Shown piece after piece: positions 1 through 6,473 of a DNA stretch of 29,431 bases. Position 1 is the stretch's first letter, and each line of letters starts with the position of its first letter. This DNA is from DATKRB01 sp036501425 (GTDB lineage Bacteria; Actinomycetota; Acidimicrobiia; Acidimicrobiales; RAAP-2): the NCBI GenBank assembly GCA_036501425.1, contig DASYAI010000004.1, positions 1 to 29,431 of the forward strand. The letters run 5' to 3'. The notes under the pieces were generated by a model. It made no database searches. It was not told the origin of the DNA and saw nothing but the letters and a program-made list of their open reading frames with translations. The position numbers and the translations under genes were made by a program.

Positions 1-341
1 GGAGGGGGATAGCCGGCTACCGGCGGTGGCGGATACCCGGTGACCGGCGGAGGGGGCGGGTACCCGGCCGTGGGAGCTGGCGGAGATCCCGGGGGCGGGG
101 GATAGCCGGCGACCGGCGGTGGCGGAGCCCCGGCGACCGGCGGCGGCGGAGCCCCTGGCGCAGGCGGTCGGGGTGGCGGGGGATACCCGGCGACGGGCGG
201 TGGCGGAGCGCCTGGTGGGCTCGGTCGGGTCGGATCGGACCGGAGCGGGTCCGCTGCGTCAAGCGCTGCGGTGGCTCCGCAGTGCCGGCAGGAGGGCTCC
301 CCCGGATGGACCTGGTTCCCGCACTGCTGGCACACGCTCAC
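1..341 (-). CDS. Zinc-ribbon, proline-rich membrane-type protein (N-terminal part, cut by left window edge)
   Basis: This is a partial gene with no stop inside the window. From a GTG at 341 the minus strand encodes a short zinc ribbon: two CxxC pairs (C4/C7 and C18/C21, the second followed by GA). After it comes a long proline-rich stretch with repeats such as PPPPVAGYPPPP, APPPPVAG and PPPPVTGY. A GGGAG ribosome binding site lies 7 bases before the GTG, which decides the start. Actinobacterial proteins with this arrangement (zinc ribbon, then a Pro/Gly/Tyr linker) usually continue into a small membrane domain such as RDD or DUF4190, but that part lies outside the window, so the function is open. 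The linker is encoded by imperfect repeats of GCCGGGTATCCGCC-like units. The other frames of this repetitive DNA are also open but give Arg/Pro nonsense. Confidence 0.72.
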   Translation of the reverse strand, partial: MSVCQQCGNQVHPGEPSCRHCGATAALDAADPLRSDPTRPSPPGAPPPPVAGYPPPPRPPAPGAPPPPVAGAPPPPVAGYPPPPGSPPAPTAGYPPPPPVTGYPPPPVAGYPP

Positions 342-478
342 CAGGGCTCTCCCGTTCTGTCTCCATGCCGTGGACGGGGACCGCGCACGATTGGCGCCAA
401 GTATGTCCGAATCGGTTCGGCCAAGCGCGGCTTCGAGCGAAGCGGACGACCGGGCCCGCTGTGCTGCGTTGGGCTGTG

Positions 479-1282
479 TCAGGCCGGCTTGGTGGCGTCG
501 ATGTTGAGGCGGACGTAGTCGACCGCCACCGGTCGTCCGAGGCGGTCGATGACCGCGTCGACGAAGTCGGACCGCAGGTGCTCCGGCAGCTGCTGGACGT
601 AGGGGCCGAGAGGCACGGTGGCCAGGTACTCCTCCGGCTGGTCCGGAACGACCGGCCACGGCTCGAGCCAGGTCCGAACCCCGGTGAAGCCGAGGGCCGT
701 CAAGAGGGTGGCCGTCTCCTCGGGACCAGGGTAGTACCACGGGGGCTGCCAGCCGTCGAAGAAGCCCCTGAGCCGTGGTCCGGCGGCGAGCTGGTCGGCG
801 ATCCCCTTCAGCGCACTGACGTTGCCTCGACCGCCGCACTGGGCGACCAGACGGCCGCCCGGACGGAGATTGGCGGCCAGGCGCTCGAAGAGCCGGGGGT
901 GGTCGAGGATCCAGTGGAGGGTGGCGGTGGAGAAGATGGCGTCCACCGGTTCGGCGAGCTGCAGCTCGAGCAGGTCGGCCTCCAGCACCTCGGCCCGCCG
1001 ACCCAGGTTCGCCGACGCGAGGGCGACCATGGCCGGGTCGGCGTCCACGGCGATGACCCGGCCGCGCGGCAACCGGTCGACGAGGATCTGGGTGACGCGA
1101 CCGGTACCGCACCCGGCGTCGAGAACCGTCTCGTCACCTGCGAGGGGCAAGCGCGCCAGGACGGCGATCGCCATGGCGGTCATCGGCCCCCCGACCCGGT
1201 CGTAGCTCTGCGCGTCCCACGACCTTGCTGCCCGTTCGCCCACCGTGGTCACGCTAGCCAGGACACGGTTGCTCGAGGCCAT
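479..1282 (-). CDS. Class I SAM-dependent methyltransferase (trans-aconitate methyltransferase-like)
   Basis: A soluble 267-residue protein with a Rossmann-type methyltransferase fold. Motif I, VLDAGCGTGR, is at about residues 53-62 and binds S-adenosylmethionine. The acidic residue of motif II is in VIAVDADPAMV (about 75-85). A post-motif region reads FSTATLHWILDH, followed by LRPGGRLV, typical of the trans-aconitate 2-methyltransferase/UbiE-like group. The segment WDAQSYDRVGGP near residue 22 is the usual family entry, and the C-terminal half has the WPPWYYPGPEE-like cap seen in Tam relatives. The start is uncertain: the ATG at 1282 has no well-spaced ribosome binding site, and in-frame GTG codons shortly downstream are possible. 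It follows no obvious operon partner; the zinc-ribbon gene lies 137 bases beyond on the same strand. The methyl acceptor cannot be read from sequence. Confidence 0.85.
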   Translation of the reverse strand: MASSNRVLASVTTVGERAARSWDAQSYDRVGGPMTAMAIAVLARLPLAGDETVLDAGCGTGRVTQILVDRLPRGRVIAVDADPAMVALASANLGRRAEVLEADLLELQLAEPVDAIFSTATLHWILDHPRLFERLAANLRPGGRLVAQCGGRGNVSALKGIADQLAAGPRLRGFFDGWQPPWYYPGPEETATLLTALGFTGVRTWLEPWPVVPDQPEEYLATVPLGPYVQQLPEHLRSDFVDAVIDRLGRPVAVDYVRLNIDATKPA

Positions 1283-1346
1283 CCTGCCGAGCCCCCCCGG
1301 AGGATGTTCTAGGGTCTCTGCTTCCGCTCGGCGGGCGGGTCCCGAA

Positions 1347-1397
1347 GGTCAGGCTGACCGTCACTCACCGTCACTGACCGTCACCCTGACGGTGACA
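1347..1397 (+). promoter_or_regulatory. Dense array of CCGTCAC/CTGACGG-type repeats upstream of the binding-protein gene
   Basis: Visible elements in order: a perfect inverted repeat GGTCAG-G-CTGACC (1347-1359); three direct copies of CCGTCAC starting at 1358, 1368 and 1378, exactly 10 bases apart; and a perfect hairpin/operator-like CCGTCA-CCC-TGACGG (1379-1393). The 10-base phase places the copies on one face of the helix, which suggests a protein-binding array. It sits about 70-120 bases before the start of the substrate-binding protein and just behind the divergent methyltransferase start at 1282, so it could control either gene. The regulator is unknown. Confidence 0.5.
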
Positions 1398-1412
1398 GTT
1401 GGTTGTCCATTA

Positions 1413-1460
1413 TGACCAACGGGTAAAGTTGATGGCGAAGTCCGTAACGTGACCAACGGG
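1413..1460 (+). repeat. Direct repeat TGACCAACGGG flanking the leader of the binding-protein gene
   Basis: TGACCAACGGG occurs at 1413-1423 and again, identically, at 1450-1460, 37 bases apart. The second copy runs into the ribosome binding site of the gene starting at 1468. The first copy also forms an inverted pair with GTTGGT at 1398-1403. A regulator bound at the second copy could block translation or transcription. This is inference from the repeat alone. Confidence 0.4.
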
Positions 1461-1467
1461 GGATGGG

Positions 1468-2697
1468 ATGCTCAACAGGCTCAAGGTTGCCGCCGCGGCG
1501 GCGGGGCTGGCAGCTTCGGTGCTCGGCGTCGGTTCGGCCGCCTCGGCGTCCACTAAGGGGGCCAGCGCTCCCGGCGTGACGGCCAAGTCCATCACGTTGG
1601 GGTTGGTCGAATCCGAGACGGGGCCCGCATCCTCGACCTTCGGTGACTCGGCGACCGGGGTGAAAGCGCGGATCGACCTGCAGAACGCCGAGGGCGGGGT
1701 GCACGGACGGAAGCTGAAGCTCGTGGTGGCCGACGACCAGAGCACGTCCACCGGCAACCTGCTGGCCGTCCAGGACCTAGTGGCGACCAAGGATGCCTTC
1801 GGGATCATGAGCGACAACGCCGTCCTGGTGGGTGGCTCCAATTACCTGTTGAAGGCAGGGGTCCCGGTCACCACGCTCGGCAGCACGATCACGGCGACCG
1901 AGCCGCAGTACACCAATCAGTTCGAGTGGAGCCAGGGACAGACACCCTCTCCGCCAACGACCGAGATCGGGAACCTCTTCAAGAAGCTCGGCGTGAAGAA
2001 CGTCGCGGTGCTCGAGTACAGCGACCCGCAGGACTCCGCCAACTACTCGGTGGTGGAGAAGGGCGTGCAGGCGTCGGGTCTGCACGTTTGCTACGGGTCG
2101 GACTCGCTCCCGATCGGCACGGTCAACTTCACCTCGGTGGTGCTCGCGCTCAAGCAGTCCAACTGCCAAGGCGTCTACTTCCCCGCCGTCGAGTCATCGG
2201 ACGTCGCGCTGGCGACGGCGATCAAGCAGGCCGGCGTGAACGTCAAGCAGGTGTACGTCACGGGCTACGACCAGGCGTTCCTCGACAACACGGCGGCGCG
2301 GGCCGCCGCCCAGGGCCAGTACTTCACGGCCACGGTTCCCCTCGACCTTCCGACCAAGCCGGTGGCCCAGTTCTATGCCGCGCTCAAGAAGTACGACCCG
2401 GCGTACAAGGGTGGCGTGGCCAGCTTCGGCGCGAGCAGCGGCTGGATGATCGCCGACGAGATGATCGAGGGCCTCCAGCTGGCCGGTGCGAACCCCACCC
2501 GCGCCTCGTTCATCGCCAACCTGGCGAAAGACAAGAGCTACACCGGCGGCGGCCTCGTCCCGGCGGTGGACCTCAGCGATCGGTGGAAGCTGGTCGGCCC
2601 GCAGTGCGCCTACTTCGCCCAACTGAAGGGTTCGAAGTTCGTACCGTTCCCGGCGAACAACAAGCCCGTCTGCGGCAAGGTGGTCGGGGCATCGTGA
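1468..2697 (+). CDS. ABC transporter substrate-binding protein, branched-chain amino acid (LivJ/Peripla_BP_6) type
   Basis: A secreted 409-residue type I periplasmic-binding protein. Residues 1-28 form a Sec signal peptide (positive start MLNRLK, an alanine-rich core, cleavage near ASAS). There is no lipobox cysteine, so how it stays at the cell surface is unclear. The mature part opens with GVTAKSITLGLVESETGP, the usual first strand of Leu/Ile/Val-binding proteins, followed by GVHGRKLKLVVADDQS and GVYFPAVESSD. Several cysteines (for example VCYG, NCQG, QCAY, PVCG) probably form disulfides outside the cell. A GGGGG ribosome binding site immediately precedes the ATG. No permease or ATPase gene lies beside it, so it is an orphan receptor; related proteins can take up or sense amino acids, amides, urea or aromatic acids, and the ligand here is not predictable. 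Confidence 0.9.
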   Translation: MLNRLKVAAAAAGLAASVLGVGSAASASTKGASAPGVTAKSITLGLVESETGPASSTFGDSATGVKARIDLQNAEGGVHGRKLKLVVADDQSTSTGNLLAVQDLVATKDAFGIMSDNAVLVGGSNYLLKAGVPVTTLGSTITATEPQYTNQFEWSQGQTPSPPTTEIGNLFKKLGVKNVAVLEYSDPQDSANYSVVEKGVQASGLHVCYGSDSLPIGTVNFTSVVLALKQSNCQGVYFPAVESSDVALATAIKQAGVNVKQVYVTGYDQAFLDNTAARAAAQGQYFTATVPLDLPTKPVAQFYAALKKYDPAYKGGVASFGASSGWMIADEMIEGLQLAGANPTRASFIANLAKDKSYTGGGLVPAVDLSDRWKLVGPQCAYFAQLKGSKFVPFPANNKPVCGKVVGAS

Positions 2698-2699
2698 TG

Positions 2700-2714
2700 C
2701 CCCGGTGGCCGGGG
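2700..2714 (+). terminator. GC-rich hairpin just after the binding-protein stop
   Basis: CCCCGG-TGG-CCGGGG forms a perfect 6-base-pair stem three bases after the stop codon of the binding-protein gene. No T-run follows, which is common for terminators in GC-rich actinobacteria. It lies between two convergent genes and may serve either. Confidence 0.4.
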
Positions 2715-2788
2715 TCCGCCCGCGCTCCCCGCCTGGGCGCCAAGTGCCCCAGTGCCGGACGCGTTTGCGGGTCGGTGGAGAAGAGTTG

Positions 2789-3334
2789 TCAGAGCGGGGG
2801 AAGGGTCCGATGAGCGAGAGCGGGGGCCGAAGCGGCAGTGGATGCGCGCCTGTGCCCGTGCCAGTGCTCGCGGAGCTGCGAGGCGACGTACAGCGGGAAC
2901 CCGATACCCAAGAACATGTGCAGGAGTAGGGCGACGACCGGCGAGATTGTGTCGGTTGCCCCGTCGTCGAGCTGCATCTGTCTGATGCGAGCGGCTGTGG
3001 CGTAGCTGGAAACGAGCGGCGGGATGAACAGCAACACCGCTCCCACGCTGATGGCGAGCACCGACAGGATCGGCGACACCTTGATCTCTGGGTCGTGCCG
3101 TCGAATCTCGTCGTTGATCTTGTAGTACCAGACCAGGTAGTAGATGCCGAAGGTAATGATCGACAGCCCGAGGACTGCCGCCGGGCTGCGGTCGACGCCG
3201 ATGGGTCCAGACCGGTGGTGAGTCCCAACGGGGGGCGGTGGCGGCAGCCGGGGCCGGTCGGGGTGGAGCTCCGGGGCGTACCAGAGCCCGTCCGTTGCCT
3301 GCCACCAACCCGCTGCTTGTGGTGCACTGGACAT
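2789..3334 (-). CDS. DUF2510-DUF4234 small membrane protein
   Basis: A 181-residue protein with two recognisable parts. Residues 8-21 (GWWQATDGLWYAPE) match the DUF2510 short Trp-rich motif often found at the N-terminus of actinobacterial membrane proteins. A proline-rich linker follows. From about residue 53 comes a DUF4234 domain: the sequence ITFGIYYLVWYYKINDEIRR is characteristic, then two or three more hydrophobic segments (about 86-110 and 130-155). The start is well supported by GGGGG six bases before the ATG. Neither domain has a known biochemical role; DUF4234 proteins are small integral membrane proteins. It is convergent with the binding-protein gene, with about 90 bases between the stops. 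Confidence 0.8.
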   Translation of the reverse strand: MSSAPQAAGWWQATDGLWYAPELHPDRPRLPPPPPVGTHHRSGPIGVDRSPAAVLGLSIITFGIYYLVWYYKINDEIRRHDPEIKVSPILSVLAISVGAVLLFIPPLVSSYATAARIRQMQLDDGATDTISPVVALLLHMFLGIGFPLYVASQLREHWHGHRRASTAASAPALAHRTLPPL

Positions 3335-3914
3335 CTGAAACCCCCATTGCGCTAGATCGCGGCCGAGTATAAGTCGCCCGCGACCTTCAGGGCGGTTGAG
3401 CCGTCGCGGCCCTGCCGTCCCAGGGTGGGACGTGAGAGCGGGAGGGCCACGGCCGGTAGAGGCCCAGCCTCGGACGAGCCGACTCGAGAGCGCCTGACCT
3501 TAGGGTCGCGTGCCGACCGGACAAGGGGACGGGTGGCGATCCTCGTAGTGGGCTCGGGCGGCGGCCGCACCAGCGCCTGGGCCCGTGACCGTCACCCTCC
3601 AGGAGCACCATTGGCAGACGACCTCGATGAAGTGGCCCCGGGTCTCGGTGCGCCGCACTTCGACGACCCGTCGACGTCCCCTCCCTGGCCCTCGCACGTT
3701 GCCTGGTTTACTGCGCTCGGGCCGGAGATGGTTCGAGGAGCCGGCTCGGAGGACCGGGATGACGGCGGGACGCGCCGCTTGGATCGCAGTTCCTGTCGCT
3801 CGCTGTGTTCGCCGCAGGCTGTCTCAAGAGGTGATGAATTTCTTTTCCGGGCCTACGTAGAATCAGCGAAGACTGAGTAGCCGTTCTGCGGGGGCGCGGC
3901 CTAAACAACGCTGG
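3335..3914. other. Gene-poor stretch with one possible small gene
   Basis: Apart from the possible small zinc-finger gene at 3500-3697, nothing in this 580-base stretch looks like a convincing gene. Its right end (about 3825-3910) is visibly AT-richer than the rest of the window and contains TAGAAT at 3858-3863, a possible -10 element for the following gene, without a good -35 partner. The longer plus-strand frame at 3425-3880 looks like antisense noise. Confidence 0.4.
3500..3697 (-). CDS. Possible small C2H2-type zinc-binding protein
   Basis: A 65-residue frame starting at GTG 3697 (an in-frame GTG at 3658 is an alternative). Residues 28-55 read CQWCSWRV...ARAHYEDRH, a CxxC followed 18 residues later by HxxxxH. 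That is a plausible zinc-binding pattern of a type seen in small actinobacterial proteins. The N-terminus is Arg-rich. No strong ribosome binding site is visible, and the gene sits alone in a gene-poor stretch. It could be a real small gene or a chance frame; the metal-ligand spacing is the main argument for it. Confidence 0.4.
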   Translation of the reverse strand: MRGPGRGRRRVVEVRRTETRGHFIEVVCQWCSWRVTVTGPGAGAAAARAHYEDRHPSPCPVGTRP

Positions 3915-4547
3915 GTGAGGCCAAAATGCCTAGATGGAACGATCGTGAAGCTTCGGCCCCCCGCACGAAGGATGGTATTCCTCGTGGCAGCATGTGGAGT
4001 CTTCGTTGCCGGCTGCGCAAGCTGGGCAGCTTCGGCCGTTCTTTCCCATGAAAAGCCATCGGCAGCGACTCCGGCACCGCCGAACCCCGTCAGTGCGCTC
4101 CCGCCGCTCAAACAAGCCGACGCGACGACTCCACCACCCTCGAGCCTTCCACGCTCCAATAATTCGATACCCGCGTGCGGAGGGGCATCCGAGTGCCAGA
4201 TCGCAACGGGCATCCAGCCTGCTGGGCAAGTGCCTTGGAGTGGCGCCTCAGGATTTAGTGTCCAGAATGAATACTTCGGTACTTACAACGGGGAGCAAAT
4301 TGTCATCTATGCCGGGCAGGTGACTAGTCCGACGTCAACGGGTGGAGAGGTGCAGGGTAACGGGGCGCTTCGTATCGTCGTAAACGGCGGCGCTTGGCAG
4401 CAGTACCTCGCACCGGATAGCGGGGGCTGGCTGAAGATATCGTCAGTTACGGGACCCACGGTTGGGTTGGCGTCCGAAAGCGGCACTAGCCTCGCGTTCA
4501 GCTTGTCGAACGACGCCTATTTGCCAGGCTTCTCCGCATCTTCGTAG
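3915..4547 (+). CDS. Hypothetical lipoprotein or membrane-anchored exported protein
   Basis: Not recognised. A basic N-terminus (KLRPPARR) precedes a hydrophobic stretch containing VAGC (Cys34 counted from the GTG at 3915), which fits a lipobox, so the protein is probably lipid-anchored outside the membrane. A Pro/Ala/Ser-rich linker follows (about 45-85), then a region rich in Gly, Ser, Thr and aromatic residues (about 95-210) that looks like a small beta-rich extracellular domain. Cys88 and Cys93 (ACGGASEC) could form a disulfide. The start is uncertain: GTG at 3915, GTG at 3945 and ATG at 3972 are all possible, and the one at 3945 gives the cleanest signal sequence. Base composition is lower in GC than its neighbours (for example AATAATTCGATACCC), so it may have been acquired. 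Confidence 0.6.
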   Translation: MRPKCLDGTIVKLRPPARRMVFLVAACGVFVAGCASWAASAVLSHEKPSAATPAPPNPVSALPPLKQADATTPPPSSLPRSNNSIPACGGASECQIATGIQPAGQVPWSGASGFSVQNEYFGTYNGEQIVIYAGQVTSPTSTGGEVQGNGALRIVVNGGAWQQYLAPDSGGWLKISSVTGPTVGLASESGTSLAFSLSNDAYLPGFSASS

Positions 4548-4916
4548 GCGGCGTCGGCATCGTCTTGATCCACCAGCAGATCCGGTCGGTCACCCGGCCC
4601 GTGCCCGAGTCCACCTGATCTGAGCCCCGATGGGGGCGACGCGACTCGAGTGGGCCCCAGCTCGGCTGCCCGAGCTCCTCCTCGCCAGGATGCGACGCCT
4701 CCCAAGACTGGGCACGGCTTGACCCCGGTCCTCACCCCGCTCGCCGCGGTGTGACCAGCTCCACGGTTACACCCCACCGTTACGGTGCCGGATGACCGCC
4801 TCGAGGTGTCGGCGGTGCGAATGCGATCGCCAGGGCGAGCAGGGCTTGGCGCCACGACCCTCCATGAGAACCAGTGACGGGGCTACACGACCCGGACCCG
4901 GAGCGAATGGAGAGTC
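4548..4916. other. Intergenic stretch without a recognised gene
   Basis: About 370 bases with no convincing coding frame. A perfect palindrome CACCG-TTA-CGGTG lies at 4775-4787, preceded by the related CCACGGTTACACC, and could be an operator for the comM/dprA unit. A GGAGAG ribosome binding site precedes the ATG at 4917. No tRNA-like or other structured RNA could be recognised by eye. Confidence 0.35.
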
Positions 4917-6473
4917 ATGATCGCCGTCGTCCCTTCGGCCACCCTTACCGGTGCGGTCGGCCGGTCCGTCTCGGTCGAGGTCCATGTCTCTAATGGACTG
5001 CCCGCGTTCACCGTCGTCGGACTGCCCGACGCCGCGGTACGCGAGTCACGTGACCGGGTCCGTGCCGCCTTGTTGTCGAGCGGGCTGGTGTGGCCGCTTC
5101 GCCGGGTGACGGTGAACCTGGCCCCTTCCGGCGTGCGTAAAGGGGGGGCCGGACTCGATCTGCCCATTGCCATTGGCCTGCTCGCGGCGAGTGGTGAGCT
5201 TCCATCCGACGCCGCCTCTGACGTGGCGTTCATCGGGGAGCTTGGGCTCGACGGGACCCTCCGACACGTACCCGGCGTCGTCGCGTTGGCCGACTGTGCA
5301 ACCGGATCAACTCTCGTTGTTCCCGCAGTCGATGGGACCGAGGCGCTCGCCGTGCGTCCGGGGGATGTCCGGCTTGCCCGCACGTTGAGCGAGGTCGTCG
5401 AGGCGCTGAAGGGCACTCGTCGCTGGGCACCGATTCCTGCCGTGCCGCCCGGGAGCGCCCGAGGCCACCCGAGCGAGCCGCCTCACACGGACGGCCACGC
5501 TCAAGGTCGGCCGTTGGACCTGGGCGACGTGCGGGGGCAACGTCTGGGTCGCCGAGCCCTCGAGGTGGCGGCCGCCGGAGGACACCACCTGCTGCTGGTG
5601 GGACCGCCGGGCTCGGGCAAGACGATGCTGGCTGCACGCCTACCCGGGCTCCTTCCGGACCTGAGTCGTTCGGAGTCGCTCGAGGTCAGCCGCGTGCACT
5701 CGGCGGCCGGAGTGCCGCTCGGCGACGCCGGGTTGATCGGCCGCCCCCCGTTCCGGGCTCCCCACCACGGGGCATCCGCGGTCTCGATGGTCGGCGGTGG
5801 AACGCGCTCGATGCGTCCGGGCGAGATCAGCTTGGCGCACGAGGGGGTGCTCTTCCTCGACGAGATGGGCGAGTTCCCCGCCGCGGTCCTCGACGCGCTG
5901 CGCCAGCCGCTCGAGGAAGGAGTCGTCCGGGTCAGTCGGGCCCGGGGGACCATGTCCTATCCCGCCCGCTTCTTGCTCGTGGGGGCCATGAACCCGTGCC
6001 CATGTGGCGAGGGGGGTGCTCCGGGCGAGTGCCGATGCTCCGAGGCCGCCCGGGCCCGTTACGCGCAGCGGGTCTCGGCGCCGCTGCTGGATCGGTTCGA
6101 CCTCGCCGTCAGCCTGGGCCGGCCCGACCCCGAGGAGCTCCTCTCCGGCCAGCCCGGCGAGCCGACCGCCCTGGTAGCCGAGCGGGTCCGCGGCGTGCGG
6201 GCCCTCGCCCTCGCTCGGGGAGTGCGCTCGAACGGCGAGCTCGCGCCGTCGGAGCTCGAGAGATGCGCTCCTCTGGGGGCCGCCGCCGCCGGGCTGCTCG
6301 AGCGTCGACTTCGAAGCGGGGCGTTGAGCGCCCGGGGGCTCCACCGGCTCCACCGGGTGGCCCGGACGATCGCCGACCTGGCTGGGAGCGCGGCGGTCGA
6401 CGAGTGCCACATGGCCGAGGCTCTGGCCCTGCGGGCCGGACGGGCGGCGCTGGCGATCGGGGGCGTCCGATGA
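4917..6473 (+). CDS. comM: YifB/ComM family Mg-chelatase-like AAA+ ATPase
   Basis: A full-length 518-residue protein of the YifB/ComM family. Residues 1-170 form the N-terminal ChlI-like domain (FTVVGLPDAAVRESRDRVRA; NLAPSGVRKGGAGLDLPIA). The central AAA+ domain has Walker A GPPGSGKT at 229-236 and Walker B VLFLDEMGEF at 311-320. The family hallmark NPCPCG (359-364) with a following CRC (372-374) suggests metal binding. The C-terminal Mg_chelatase_C domain covers about 420-512. In naturally transformable bacteria ComM is a hexameric helicase that promotes branch migration of incoming single-stranded DNA during recombination. That fits its neighbour dprA, whose ATG overlaps this stop codon (ATGA), indicating translational coupling. 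GGAGAG precedes the ATG. Confidence 0.95.
   Translation: MIAVVPSATLTGAVGRSVSVEVHVSNGLPAFTVVGLPDAAVRESRDRVRAALLSSGLVWPLRRVTVNLAPSGVRKGGAGLDLPIAIGLLAASGELPSDAASDVAFIGELGLDGTLRHVPGVVALADCATGSTLVVPAVDGTEALAVRPGDVRLARTLSEVVEALKGTRRWAPIPAVPPGSARGHPSEPPHTDGHAQGRPLDLGDVRGQRLGRRALEVAAAGGHHLLLVGPPGSGKTMLAARLPGLLPDLSRSESLEVSRVHSAAGVPLGDAGLIGRPPFRAPHHGASAVSMVGGGTRSMRPGEISLAHEGVLFLDEMGEFPAAVLDALRQPLEEGVVRVSRARGTMSYPARFLLVGAMNPCPCGEGGAPGECRCSEAARARYAQRVSAPLLDRFDLAVSLGRPDPEELLSGQPGEPTALVAERVRGVRALALARGVRSNGELAPSELERCAPLGAAAAGLLERRLRSGALSARGLHRLHRVARTIADLAGSAAVDECHMAEALALRAGRAALAIGGVR

Noticed and set aside
1..262. CRISPR-like or satellite repeat at the left edge
   Set aside because: The repeated units have no uniform spacer and translate in one frame as PPPPVAGY repeats after a zinc ribbon, so they are coding.
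3425..3880. 151-codon plus-strand frame
   Set aside because: Composition is Arg/Gly/Asp/Pro-rich without recognisable structure, and it lies antisense to the better small zinc-finger candidate.
4548..4916. Possible small minus-strand gene (4517-4855)
   Set aside because: No ribosome binding site or protein-like blocks; the frame overlaps the end of the lipoprotein gene.
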